Source of the DNA: Diospyros lotus
Lineage: Eukaryota; Streptophyta; Magnoliopsida; Ericales; Ebenaceae
DNA length: 64,000 nt
Reading direction: 5' to 3'
NCBI RefSeq assembly: GCF_014633365.1
Contig: NC_068350.1
Coordinates: 32,665,119 to 32,729,118, forward strand
Positions 21,645 through 33,464 of the stretch are shown piece by piece; within the stretch, counting starts at the first letter, position 1; every line of letters starts with the position of its first letter. A program made the position numbers and the translations under genes. Under the pieces are notes generated by a model that was not told where the DNA came from, ran no database searches, and saw only the letters and a list, made by a program, of their open reading frames with translations.

Positions 21645-24277
21645 TGTAAGAACTCATATTTTCGTGAGGCTGCCATGTAATTTAAGCAAGTTTAAAATGC
21701 CAAAAACTTGGCTTGATAGTAGTTATCAATACCGAATCAACTGCAGGGAGTGCCCTGAAACCGAGATGCCAAAGGAAAATAATACGATATTGATGAGCAT
21801 CTCGAGATAGGATTTATGGTATCGAAAGAAATCGAATCGAAAACGATTTTCGGTACAATTAAAATGCAGCTGCCATTTAGGCAATAAAACCGAATTATCG
21901 TAGGGGACTTCCAGAAAGTCAACAGAAGTTTAAGGGGGTTTCAGTTTTTTGTAATGAACAATCATTTAGTGGTTTCGGGATGAAGCGATAGCCCGGTGAG
22001 AATACTGGGGCAGAATCGTCATTATCGAGTAATCTTGGATTATTAATTTTACGTTTTCCGTATTGAAATGTAAATTAATTGGTTGTTTGAGGGTATAATT
22101 GTAATTACAAAATTGTCCGAGTGATATAAAGATGAAAATTGGAGTTTAAAGATGTAATTTTCTTATATGTAATGTAATATATAGTGTTATATGTATATAT
22201 ATATATATGTAATGTGTGTCTGTGCACACAAGAGAAATGGCCATGACTCTGCAAATGGCTGGCCATACCTCTGCAATCCGAAACCATACCTCTGCAAGAG
22301 TTATGGACTAATTCTCACGCCAAGAGGGATGGGTAAGGCAGGCTTGAGGTGGTGGTTTCGGCTATATAAAGGGAAGTGAGCAAGCAATGGTGAATGAGGG
22401 AAGAAATGGAAATGAAAGACGCAACCTAGAGAGAGTTGGGTTAGAGAGTTTGAGGGAGGCCGAGAGTTCGCCACAGAGAGAGAGAGAGCACTTGGCTGTG
22501 AGGGTGGTCGAGATAGGCCGCGGCAAGGGGCAACAACCATGGCCGCAAGTTGCGGCCATGGCAGCTCGTTAGTGAGCTGGACAATGAGCGAATGGTGGCC
22601 AACAATCAGAGCAGCACCTACGGTGGTTCTGAGGCAACACGGGTGGGCTCGATGGAGGCTCGAGAGGTGGCCGTGGGAAGCAGACGCGGCCATGGCAGCC
22701 ATGGCCGTAGGCGGTTGTGCTGAAGCAGCAACTAGCCGCGGCCAAAGCTAGCTGCGAGCAACTGCCGGCGATGCTGTGCCAGTACCAGGGGTGGCTGACA
22801 AAGGCGCTAGTAAGTGGCAACGAGGCTGGCAGGCGGCGAGTCAGCCATGTGCACAGGCGCACCGTGTGCGTGTGCTCAATGAAGAAGATGGTGCAAAGGA
22901 AGGAGAAGGAAGATGAATATAAAGGAAGAAGAAAAGAAAAAGAGAAAAGGAAAAGAAAAAAAGAAGAAGAAAAGAAATAGGAGAAAAATAGAAAACAAAT
23001 AGATAAAATTTTTGAAAAATAAGAAGTGGATATTTATTAATATTCCAGATATTTTAGGCGAGAAAATGGTTTGGGCATGCGTTTCAAGGATATGACACGC
23101 ATACCGAGAAAGCTTGAAAGACTAAGTTAAGGTAAGTAAAATTTCTTAAAAAATTTTAGAAATTCAGAAATATTATTTTATGAATTGTTATAGTGAAATA
23201 TTTGAGAAAATATTTAATTTGAATTTATTGAGAAAAAATAGGAAGAAATAGAGAGAAAAATAAAGAAAATATAAGAAATTATGAAAAAAATAAGTTTTAA
23301 TGCTTATTTAATCAAATATGGTGATTATGATACTTTGAGACTTAAAGTTAAAGTAACTTGTGCGAATTTTGAGGTTAGCACGTAAATTGAGATAATGTAT
23401 GAATTTCAAGACAATGCGCAAATATCGAGGTAGTTCGATAAGTTTGAGAAGGTAAGTGATACTTCCCAACTAGATTTAATTTTATGAAAAAAATTTGGTT
23501 TGTAAGTGGTTCAACCCAAAAACTCAATTTTAAGTAAATGATTTTATCATGCCTTAATATGAATATACCATGTAGATTGCATTTACATGTATTGATGATG
23601 AAATGTGTATATGTTCACGATAATATTATTGATCATATATCGCATAAGGGTTTGGGATTATGGACTGACATCGCTGCTCTGCCAAGGGTGCACCCATACA
23701 CTTCAACATGGTAAGGAGGTTGTAAAAATGGGGAGCAATAGTTGGGTGCGGTCGACTCAAATCGAAATGACATGAAAATAACATTTTGCATTTTGCATTC
23801 ATGCATGAAATATGTTTATTATTCATTTACTTAGATGATTCATCATCTAACTTGGGCTTTACCCCTGGAATATTCAAACGTTCCAGATGAAAATTGTAGT
23901 AGAAACGAGGATGAATAAGGCATGAAATGGTATTTAGCAAAGTGCATGATGAATTGAATGATAAATGAAATGTATGTTATGTAGCCCATGTATTTAAGTT
24001 CTACTATTTTGAATTCTGAACGTTTTGAGGAGTGATGATGTATATCCTTATTAATGGTTAATGAAGATGTAATAATTGATTTACGATCAATGTTAAGATA
24101 TTATATTCGATTCTAGCTTTCGCATTTGATGTGCCTAATAATTCTCTTTCGAGAAAATGTATGGAAATTTTGGGATAGATATGAGGAATGATATGATTTA
24201 GCTTTAAGTTTGAAAGAAAAAATTATTATTCCAGAATTGTCCTAAGTTATAACACGCTCGAGAAAGTGGGTGTTACA
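21645..24277 (+). mobile_element. LTR B, TGTAAGAACTC...GTGGGTGTTACA, probable 3' LTR
   Basis: It starts TGTAAGAACTC right after a polypurine tract and ends GTGGGTGTTACA at 24277, where the hAT transposase frame resumes on the minus strand. It is homologous to LTR A in inverted orientation. Inside are a TATA-like GGCTATATAAAGGG (about 22360), a GC-rich leader (22480-22860) with a short palindrome (CATGGCCGCAA facing TTGCGGCCATG, 22538-22560), and a purine-rich stretch (22880-22980). The right flank (AAATC) has no matching TSD at a left end, as expected if the 5' part was lost. Confidence 0.7.
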
Positions 24278-25330
24278 AAATCTCTCAAAAGCCCTCTCAA
24301 ACTTTTGCGCGGTCTCTAACATCAAGTATGTGGAGTTCCATCTAATTGCAACATCTAACGACAATAGGCCCTTAGATTCGATTTTTTTTACTTCCACACA
24401 TTCTTCAAATTTTCTTAGTCTTCTTGGAGATTGTCTAATATATTTAACTGTATCCCTAACTCTTGTTATTGATTCATCTAGCTCTTTCCATCCATGTTGC
24501 ACAATCAGATTTATTATATGAGTCACACGCATCATGCAAATAATAGCCACTCATAATGCTAACATCCCATTTTGCCATTTTTTTTCCCCCTAAAGTTACC
24601 CACAACAACATTATTTGAACTAACATTATTTACTGTCAAAGTAAAAATTCTATTGAGTTTCCATCCTATTAGACACTTCTCAATTGCCATAGCGATGCAT
24701 CACCCTTGTGACTAGATATTGGACAAAAAATTAAAAAAAAATTCTTCAATATCCAATTATTGTCAGTATAGTGCATCGTTAAACATATATAATTAATCTT
24801 TTGAATGGAAATCCATGTGTCAATGGTCAAACAAACTTCTTGACGTAAATTTTTTACCTCATTTATTAATTTTAACCTTTTTTCGTTGAATAATTCAAAA
24901 CAATCATGAGAAATTGTCCAACGTAAAGGAATCCAAAAATTTGGGCAAATCACATTAATGAAGTGCGTAAACCCCTCACGCTCAACAAATAGCTAAAGCC
25001 TTTATAGCAAGTACTAGATCAAATTTTCAATTCACCAATCCTATACTCTCCCCTTTTCTCATACCCCCACTTGGGTCAAAGTTGGTTGTAAGTTTAATTA
25101 CATTTGGTGGGATTCCAAAGCATGAGGGTATTTTTTTACATGTTCCCATATGATTTCTTAGAGTCAATAGTCTCATTTTTTTTTTTATATCACAATAGAA
25201 CTCCCTAGAACAATAGTTGCATCTCTCTTTAATTTGACTCGTTGAATTTGTAAATTTAATAAAATGATCCCACACATTTGACCTATCTCTTATTGTTTTT
25301 TTCTTTGCATTTTCTAGTGATGTTGCATCT
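24278..25330 (-). pseudogene. hAT transposase, BED zinc finger type (RICESLEEPER-like), truncated
   Basis: From right to left the minus strand carries a BED zinc finger (25030-25275; MWDHFIKF, CNYCSREF, LRNHMGTCK), a middle region with EVCLTIDTWISIQKINYICL (24700-24960), and a segment TVKYIRQSPRRLRKFEECV, AIRWNSTYLML, KFERAFERF (24280-24550). The order and motifs match plant hAT transposases that cut and paste DNA flanked by 8-bp duplications. The reading stops exactly at the end of LTR B. The RNase-H-fold remainder and the dimerisation domain are absent, and frameshifts and stops separate the blocks. Confidence 0.8.
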
Positions 25331-26459
25331 CTATCATCTTGAGATTGGCTATCTTGGCTTGGTACTTATGAAACTATCATCCATACTAAGAATGTTTGTG
25401 GCGTGACTAGTGTCTTCTTCTTTTATCATTTAAAATTAATACAATTGTTATTAATGTGTATTGTATTTAAAGAGTGAGTTTAAATATTTTCTAGTTATTG
25501 TTGTCATTTGATTTGTCTTAGATGATGAAAAAATCTCACATCATTTATAAGTAAAATAATTGGCAGATCAGGGAATATGTATTTTCTTTAATTGAAACCT
25601 CTTAAGTAAACTATCCATTGAGTAAATCTACTAATATTAAGAATGAGATGTTTATATAGAAACTAGGGAGATATACAGTTGAGTAATTAAGAAAATCGAA
25701 GATGAAAGAAAGAAAAATCTAAATTTGTACAAAACAATTTTAGATGAGTGGACGAACAAAAGGGAACAGTAAAGAATACAAGTGGTTTAAACAATCTCAA
25801 GCAATCTTTTTCTAACACTTTATTCCTTCAAATGGTGCATGAGACAATTTTTTGTCAAATAAAAGCATTTACACAAAAAAAGGTTGTGAGTCATCCTAAA
25901 TGGATAAAATATATAGAAGGTAAATGAAACTTGATCCAACAAGATAACACTTTTTTATGTTAGTTTCTCCCCTTCATATACTTTTTTTTCTTAATGTTTC
26001 TTGATCAACAGTTCGAATATGGACAACGCAAATTTTAAACATAATGAGTTACCTTTTAACCTTTCAAGAGTGGACAGACAGCTAAAATCACTTTAAGAGG
26101 TGGACAGATGTCGTTGATATAGTGATATCTGCATAACTAAAAAACTAAAATAAATACAGAGAAATAGAGCAACTAAGAGAGAGAGAGACAGAGATGTGAT
26201 GACGGAAGAACTACCAAAACTTTCTAACGAATTGACCTATATTGACGCCTGAAGGCGAAGGGAAAAGCGACGGACGACGGAGGCGACAAAGGACATATGA
26301 AAGCAACCGACGACGATAGTAGGGGGTAGGGTTTCGATTTCGACCTTTCTCTTATCAATTGGAAATTCAGGGAGTCTTGAATGCCTTTTCCTCGATAGCA
26401 CGGTGTGTTTAGCCGATTTATATAATAAAACAACATCGTTTTATGATATACAAAATGAC
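25331..26459. other. 5' noncoding part of the hAT element; no gene seen
   Basis: AT-rich sequence upstream of the hAT transposase start. Short frames at 26224-26436 have no recognised motif. A GAGAGAGAGACAGAGA microsatellite lies near 26178. Confidence 0.4.
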
Positions 26460-26670
26460 GTCGTTTTGACCATTGGTCGATTTAGGTTATTCAGTTAATT
26501 GACCAATGAAATCGAACTAATTTTGAATAATCGAACCATTATTTGTTAATCGAATCGATAAGTGGTTAATCGAATCGATAATCACGCTCAAATTGACCGA
26601 ATTGAACTGGCCAGTTCAGTTTCCTTAGTTTGGTTTAATCAAACCCTTGCACACTCCTATGAATGAAAAA

Positions 26671-26775
26671 TTGGACTTCATCCGTGGATGAAGTCCGATC
26701 AAGATAGATAATTAAATCTCATCAAGGTAGATTGGACTTCTTCAATGGATGTTGTCTGAGCAAGCCATATTGGAC
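26671..26775. repeat. GATGAAGTC repeat cluster with near-perfect palindrome, right side of hAT element
   Basis: Bases 26673-26696 form a palindrome with 11-bp arms (GGACTTCATCC facing GGATGAAGTCC) and a 2-base centre. Further GGACTTC words follow at about 26733 and 26770. The cluster mirrors 13335-13530. A third short instance (GATGAAGTCTGATCGGACTTC) is at 29191-29211. Confidence 0.55.
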
Positions 26776-26779
26776 TTTA

Positions 26780-28915
26780 TCCATGTCGATGGCCATGCAA
26801 GCCACGCGTTGGTGTGAGCCATGCTGCGGGCTCGCAGCCAAGCTGTAGCATGGCCGTGAGCCACACTTCTTTGTTGTGGTTTGTGACGTTGTTTCGGTAA
26901 GGGTCGATTTAAAAGTTGACCCGTCACCTAACCTCTCCCATTCTTTTGACCATTCTCACCCCAAATCCTCTCAACCCAAACAATCCATCTCCCATCTAAG
27001 GCATCATCCATTTAGAGAAGAAAATTGATATTTGGCTGCATTCTCACGCTGCAATTAAAACACAATAAAATTTTTATATATTTTTTTCTTTATTTTGGTG
27101 AAAGGTTTATAGTCGTCAGTGTACGAATGCAGTTGTAATCCAAATTTAAATTTGTATTTTCTAGATAAATCCATGTCGTCTATTGAGAGATTTATTTATG
27201 GCAAAAGAAAAAGAATGTCACACACACACATTTAGATGAATTGGCAACGGGATTTTTTTATGAATTTTCAAATAACGGATGCTAGGAAATAAAACAAGCT
27301 AAAAGTTAAAATAAACATTGATTGTGAGAATATAAAATTGGATAACACTTGAGTTAAGATAATTTCAGCACCAACTCATTGATCCCCAATTTTTAGTAGG
27401 AAAGATTAGCAACATTAATTTAATTTCAGATATGAGGGTTTGTTATTAAATGTAATTAGAGATAATGATAGTTCTAGTTTAAGCAATTTTCATACATGAT
27501 ATGCGGGATTCTAGTTTAAGCAACTATCATAAATCCAATTGTAATTAATACACCAAAACGACTAAATTAATCATCCGATTTGAGTATGATAGCGTTTCCA
27601 ATTCTAGTAACTCTCATACGTGGCATGAAAGCTCTAAGTTAAACTCACGTTCCAATCCAAACTTAGTGATTTTTCAATAATTAATACACACTCATACTGA
27701 CATTTAAATTAATGTCACTCATTTAAAGCACATCTTTTTTAGAAATCATTGGCATTGGACAGTGTCCTTGCCTTAACCTAAGATTGAATTTAATTATTCA
27801 TCTTCATTCAAGAATTAATTGATAGGAATTTAAATAGCGTAATTTAAATGACAGTAATTAAATTAGCAGAAATTAACTGACCATTTAGGCGATGGATAAT
27901 AAAAATACGTGAATTAAAAATTACAGAAACTAATCGGTCATTTAGGCGATAGATAATAAAGTAACAATAAATAACATGAGAATTCAAGAGAAAAAAGAAA
28001 AGAAGAAAAATCACAAGAGAGAAAAGAAAAGAAGAAAGAACAAGAGCAATTCTCAAAAAAAAAATTCTAAGAACATAACTATGCTTTCATTCAAGAATAA
28101 TAATCCCCTCACAAATGCACCAAAGTGAGCTATTTATAGCTCACAAGATGCAATACAAATCACATAATTTAAATTTATTCAACTAAAGATAATTATATCT
28201 CATGAGCACTCACAAAACATTCACCTAACTAGTGGAAGAAAATTAGTTAAAAGACAAAATATAAAAGACTTTAGATAGTGGAATACTCATAAGAATACAA
28301 AAGACTTTAGGTGGTAAAACACTTATAAAAATACAAAACAAAGAAAAGTCTTCTATAAGTTGGGCTTTGTTGGGCATTTGATTGGTCTTGGGCTTTTGGT
28401 TGGTCTTAGGCCTTTCTTATGTTGGATTCCATTTGATAGTTGAGCCAAGTGCACTTGAAACATCCTCTATACTCTATAATTGACCATTGAATTTGAGTAA
28501 CAATAATGGGTAATCCAACGTCTTCGATTTATTCCCCTAATTAATTGTAGAAGTCAACTTCCTTGCTTCATCCTGAAATAATATGTAATGCGAATAATTA
28601 TTTATTTTAAATATAAATATAAAGCCAAAATAGAGATATAATTTATTAAGATTTAGGAAACATTGACCCCTCATCAATATTTCACCCCAAAATCATAATA
28701 AATCGCACATTTCATCCCTTTCATTCTCTGATTAATAATGTATGTATGGTCCAAAATTTATGCTTTGCGAAATATTTGTCTTGTTTTTAGTTCTTAGGAT
28801 AGAATGGTGGATGAGATAGAGTTAGGCCATGATTGTATGTGAAGGGGTAATGGATGTTGTGGTTTTTTCAAATGGGGGTTTATAGTACCCTATATGTCTT
28901 ATTTCATGTGTGTAG
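26780..28915. other. Intergenic AT-rich DNA, no gene recognised
   Basis: The block 27200-28700 has the look of a degenerate LTR or other dispersed repeat (CACACACACA run, repeated GACCATTTAGGCGATGGATAAT-like segments near 27880 and 27940, A-rich purine run 27985-28060). I could not find matching ends or TSDs. Confidence 0.3.
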
Positions 28916-28917
28916 AT

Positions 28918-29100
28918 ATAGTATGCATACCAAGTGTTTGATAAAATGTCCCACTCAATGTTTTCCCCATAACTTGGAGCTTTAGTTTGGGGATACTAGG
29001 TGTTTGATAAAATCTCTCACTCAATGTTTCCTCTACAAGTTGGAGCTTTAGTTTGGGGATACCAGGTGTTTGATAAAATGTCTCACTCAATCTTGGAGCT
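28918..29100. repeat. 66-bp tandem repeat, about 2.7 copies
   Basis: The word GTGTTTGATAAAAT(G/C)TC starts at 28934, 29000 and 29066, so the period is 66 or 65-66 bp. Each unit continues with CACTCAATGTTT and TTGGAGCTTTAGTTTGGGGATAC. Because 66 is a multiple of three, the plus strand repeats VFDKMSHS and LGALVWGY and the minus strand repeats GIPKLKLQ. Stops occur in both readings, so it is treated as a minisatellite. Confidence 0.7.
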
Positions 29101-29768
29101 TCGTCAGAATACGAAAATTCTACGAAACAAATTCATCAACCTATTGAATTCCAAATCAAGAATTTAATTTGCTAAAATTCAAAAAATTAGATGAAGTCTG
29201 ATCGGACTTCACTTTCACCTAATTTCCATGTATGAAGGAAATAAATGAAGCAAGCTTACCTAGGTTTGACATTGTAGTATGTCGTCAGTGGTCTAGATCT
29301 TGTCCCACTGTAGATCTGGTTTCTTCAACAGTGGGTGGTGGCGAGTGATGGCCGGAGGTGTTGGGGAAGCATGTTGAAGCTACTATTTGCAAACGGTTCC
29401 TAGAGATGCAATGACAGTGGTGAGATGCAATGGAGAGAGAGAGAGAGTGTAGGTGAGGGTAGGTGAGGGGTGGTTAATGGGGGAGAGAAACTTTCAGACA
29501 AAGATTGGCGCCTTCTCTTCATCACTCCTTCAAAACAATCAAAATATCGCGATTTCTCCTTTCAGTGATTGGGTTTGTACAAGTAGCATTTTTCTACCCT
29601 TATATAACACCGAAAAAGGGATTTAGAATATGAAGGGTGATATGCGTTTGCTGTACATTTTTAAGACGTCTGCTTCTCATGCACATAGGATAAGATTGCT
29701 TTGCTTCTAATTAATATTAATTCCATGAAACACACCATATCTTGTAAAACTACACCATTTGTGTGCAG
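29101..29768. other. Noncoding sequence, probable 3' part of the intron before the GT14 exon
   Basis: No conserved codons are visible. It ends in the splice acceptor TTGTGTGCAG at 29759-29768, directly before the GT14 exon. Confidence 0.4.
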
Positions 29769-30310
29769 GTTCAGCCTGGACAATCCTGTCCAGATCATTT
29801 GCCGAGTACTGCATTGTGGGCTGGGACAACCTGCCCAGAACTCTCCTCCTCTACTACACCAACTTCGTCTCCTCGCCGGAGGGCTACTTCCAGACGGTGG
29901 CATGCAACTCTGCCGACTTCAGGAACACCACCCTCAACCACGACCTCCACTACATCACTTGGGACACGCCCCCCAAGCAGCATCCCCGCTCCCTCGGCCT
30001 CAAGGACTACCGGAAAATGGTCCTCAGCAACCGCCCCTTCGCACGCAAGTTCCGGCAGAACGACCCCGCCCTCGCTAAGATCGATCGGGAGCTTCTCAAG
30101 AGGCGCCCGCGACAATTCGCGTACGGAGGATGGTGTTCCAAGTCCAACGATGGGGTTAATGGCCGCGTACGTACTAGTAGGTGCGAGGGCTTGAAGAGCT
30201 ACAAGTATGGCGTTTTGGAGCCTGGAATTGGATCAAGAAGGCTCAAAACCCTGCTTACAAAGCTGGTGTCTGCGCACATTAACGACTCCAATAAGCGGCA
30301 GTGTAGATGA
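29769..30310 (+). CDS. Terminal exon of a GT14 (Core-2/I-branching family) glycosyltransferase gene, upstream exons not seen
   Basis: This GC-rich exon encodes about 180 intact residues matching the C-terminal third of plant GT14 proteins (Branch domain family, including beta-glucuronosyltransferases that decorate arabinogalactan proteins in the Golgi). Visible signatures are SAWTILSRSFAEYCIVGWDN, LPRTLLLYYTNF, SSPEGYFQTV, NHDLHYITWD and LKDYRKMVLSNRPFARKF; the C-terminal tail GIGSRRLKTLLTKLV...KRQCR looks complete. The acceptor TTGTGTGCAG (to 29768) leads into it with a split Gly codon. Stop TGA is at 30308-30310 and an AATAAA lies at 30509-30514. No upstream exon is recognisable in the preceding 29.7 kb, which is almost all mobile DNA. 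So this is either a 3' gene fragment or the last exon behind a transposon-swollen intron. Confidence 0.85.
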
Positions 30311-30754
30311 TACCATTTTAGGTTATGAATCATCCAACATCGATGCCAGTGTAGTGTGCATTAGTATTCTATATATATATATATATATATATCTAGCTAG
30401 GCTAGCTATGACTATGACGGGCAATAACACACTCCATATAGTTATTTTATATTTTTTTAACTATGATATGTGCAATTATTAATATTTTTGTTAAAGTTTA
30501 GATGACAATAAACCTTTTGAATAATCAGTGCTGTACTTGGTTTTAGTTTTTTTAGAAAATAATTCAAAATGATACAAAGTGATGGGGGTATAATTATTTA
30601 TATAATGTATATGTAAAGCAAGAGGTATAAAATAGTTGACATATATATGTAAAGTAATGCAACAAGATGTACCATATTGAATATTAGTTGGCTCAAAGTG
30701 AAAGAACTTTGTTTGGGTTCACAAGACATTGTGGTCTTATAACATGTTATTGGG
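30311..30754. other. GT14 3' flank with TA microsatellite
   Basis: Contains a TATATATATATATATATATA tract at about 30370-30392 and an AATAAA at 30509. Otherwise AT-rich without genes. Confidence 0.5.
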
Positions 30755-31602
30755 TATGGGTGTTCAAAAAATTTGCTAAGTTATGAAAATTGATCGCACC
30801 GTATCGCTCTGTTTTTTTAGGGGAATGGTTTGAGAAATTCATAAATAGTGCAATTTGCAATTTGATAAAAATATTTTTAGTTTTTAACTGAAATGCCTGA
30901 TTAGTCTAATAATATAAAGATTAAAAAAAATAAAACCCTAAAAATACAATAGAAATCTATGGGTTTAATTGGTTATGCTTAGTACTTGAACTTTAATAAT
31001 TAGTAGTAAGTTGATTATGCTTGGTTTTGGATTTTAATAGTTATGACATGTTTTGAAAATATGTTTAAATTTTTATTTTGATTTTTGATTAAGTTGTAGT
31101 TTGTTTAAATTATTTATTAGTATAGTTTCTCTCTTTCTTTCCTTATAAAAAAATTAATTTTGAAATGAAAAATTCAAAATATGTTAAAATGATTAACCAA
31201 AAAAGCTTTAGACCCAATTTGTTAATTTACCAAACCCAATAGAAAGCCCACTCAATCATTGAGAAAATCACACCGAATTGTACCATATTTTGTGATGCGA
31301 TTTATGAAAATCAAATCAGAATGCGTGGTTTAAAATAATAAAAAATTTACACATATGATTTGACGTATTAAAAAAGGTTTAGACCAATCAAACTTTATCG
31401 TAAATAACCTTATTATTAGGCCATTTTTGGAGTGCAAAAGCCATATGTTTTGAGTTCTAGGCCAAAATTAATTTTACAAATACAAAATTTAGGAAAATGT
31501 TAAAAAGTAACGCCACAAATTTATAACATTGCTTGTTTTTAATCAATATTAATTCTTTCTTTCTTTTTTCTTTTGAATTAACTTATAATTTTTTATTTTA
31601 TA

Positions 31603-33440
31603 GATGGCACAAACTAATAAAGGTACCCCATGTAACACTAAAACTACAACTCAAACAACTTTTGCTTCAAAGGATAAGAAAGAGAATTATAAGAGAAAAA
31701 ACATATATTTAGAATCATTTCACAAAGTTTGATACAATAGACGATGAAAGTGTAATTATTATGCTCAAAGTTATAAATGTAATTTTACGATTCTTGTTAC
31801 AGGTACACCTAGAGGTCATTTGAGCAGATGCAAGGTGTATCAAAAACAAACTTAAGCACACCTCATCTTCACAAAAACAAATTAAATTAGAAACACTTTG
31901 GATGGCAAAGTTGAGAGAGACCAAAAGGGTATTGACTTGATATGTTGGAAATTTGATGAAGATCAGTCTATTAGAAAGACTTTAGCATATATGATAATTG
32001 TTGATAAATTTCAATTTAAATCTATTGAAGGTCAACGTTTTCGATATTTTTGTAACCAAATGCAACCAAGATTTTATGTTCCTAGTAGCAAGAGATTGCT
32101 TCGAGAGGTTTGTAGAAGAAAGATTGAAATTAAAGAATTTTTTAAGAATGCAATTATAAAAGAATTTGCCTCAGCATGGATACATGGACTTCTTTACAAA
32201 GAATTATCTACATGGGTTTAACGACTCATTTCATTGACAATGAGTGAAAATTGAACAAAATAATTATCAACTTTTGTTCAATTTTCAATCATAAAGGTGA
32301 AGCCATTAGTAAAGCAATTAAGAAGTGCTTATATACTTGAGTAGGGTATTGAAAAGGTTATGACCATCATGGTTGATAATACGAGTTTTAATAATGTTGT
32401 TAATAGATATTTAAAAAGAATAGTCCTTCATTGGAAGGGTAATGTTTTAAAAAGAGACTATATTCACATGAGGTGTGTTGCACTTATTATGAATTTGGTT
32501 GTTAATGATAGTTTGAAACTTGCAAATGATTCTATTATTCGTGTTCGAAATGCAGTTAGTTATATATGTGAGGCAGTCTCCAACTAAATTGCAAAAATTT
32601 AAATCCTGTGTTGAAGAGGAGAAAATAGAAAGTAAGAGCTTATTGTATCTAGATGTACCTACTAGGTGGAACTCAACATATTTAATGTTAGAAGCAATTC
32701 AAAAATTTCAAAAAACCTTTGATCAATTTGAGGAGTCTGACCCTTTTTATGTAACTAATATTATTGAAGTGGACGTGGTAAAGGAAAACTATTGAAGAAA
32801 ATTGGGAGAAGATTAGACAAGTAACGAAATTGTTAAAACATTTCTATGACCTCACCAACACTCATGTTTCGAGTTTATTTTATATCACATCTAATATTTA
32901 TTTTCGTGATTTAAGTGATACCAATTATCTCTTGAAACAATGGTGTGCATCAACTAACTTAGAATTTCATGCCATGACTAAAAAAAGTTCAAAAAAAAAG
33001 TGTGACAAGTATTAGGGGAATCTAGAGAAATTCAATGTGATGTTTTTTTTATCCCGGTAGTGCTTGATCTTCGTTACAAATTTGAATATGTGGAGGTTGA
33101 TATTAATCAAATGTTTGATGTTGAAAAAGAAATGAAAGTAGTTAAACAGGTAAAAAGGGCTCTTAATTCTTTGTATGATAAGTACATGCATTTGAATTTA
33201 TCTCCTAGTGGATCAAATAATAGTGCTCAAAGTAGTAGCTCAAGTGACATAAATGAGGAGCCAAGTTTGCATAAAGCTAAGCCATTAATGGTGTCTATTT
33301 TCAAAGACATAAAGCTCAAAAAGATGTTGGGGAAGTTAAGTCGGAATTGAATAAGTATTAGAAGAAAATGTTGAAGATGTCAATGGTTCATTTGATATCT
33401 GGGCGTGGTGGAAGGTTAATAGCTTACGATATACCATTTT
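31603..33440 (+). pseudogene. hAT transposase (RICESLEEPER-like), main part, broken
   Basis: In order: a possible start with MAQTNKGTPCNTKTTTQTTF (31603), a BED-finger remnant (31750-31860; CNYYAQSYKC, GHLSRCK), a DNA-binding/catalytic region (31898-32220; FRYFCNQMQPRFYVPSSK), the RNase-H-fold block (32360-32790; YIHMRCVALIMNLVVNDSL, RWNSTYLMLEAIQKF), the DUF4413-type block (32810-33120; TKLLKHFYDLTNTHVS, QWCASTNLEF) and the start of the dimerisation domain (about 33360-33436; GSFDIWAWWKVNSLRYTI). Several stops and frameshifts break it. The related element on the minus strand at 24278-25330 shares IESK.LL.LDV..RWNSTYLML. Confidence 0.8.
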
Positions 33441-33464
33441 TTTTGTTAGAAAGGGAGGTGCTAT

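Larger units (their letters stand above)
13533..26659 (-). mobile_element. hAT-superfamily element, filled by a nested LTR-retrotransposon cluster
   Basis: The left end reads AAGGAGTGTGCA and the right end, on the opposite strand, TAGGAGTGTGCA, resembling plant hAT termini. Both ends continue into subterminal DNA with many CCGAA/TCGAATT words (13540-13870 and 26460-26640). A hAT transposase remnant lies inside at 24278-25330, minus strand. Without the 10.3-kb insertion (13948-24277) the element would be about 2.8 kb, which lacks the transposase C-terminus, so a deletion is also implied. No convincing 8-bp TSD is visible at these exact ends. Boundaries are tentative. Confidence 0.45.

Noticed and set aside
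22301..22980. Overlapping open frames on both strands near 22.5 kb
   Set aside because: Same explanation: GC-rich and purine-rich leader of LTR B.
28918..29100. Pentatricopeptide-repeat gene suggested by VFDKM
   Set aside because: The period is 22 codons, not 35, and stops interrupt each unit; treated as a minisatellite.
29701..30194. Other long frames over the GT14 exon
   Set aside because: They are alternative-frame readings of the GC-rich exon; only one frame has the GT14 signatures.
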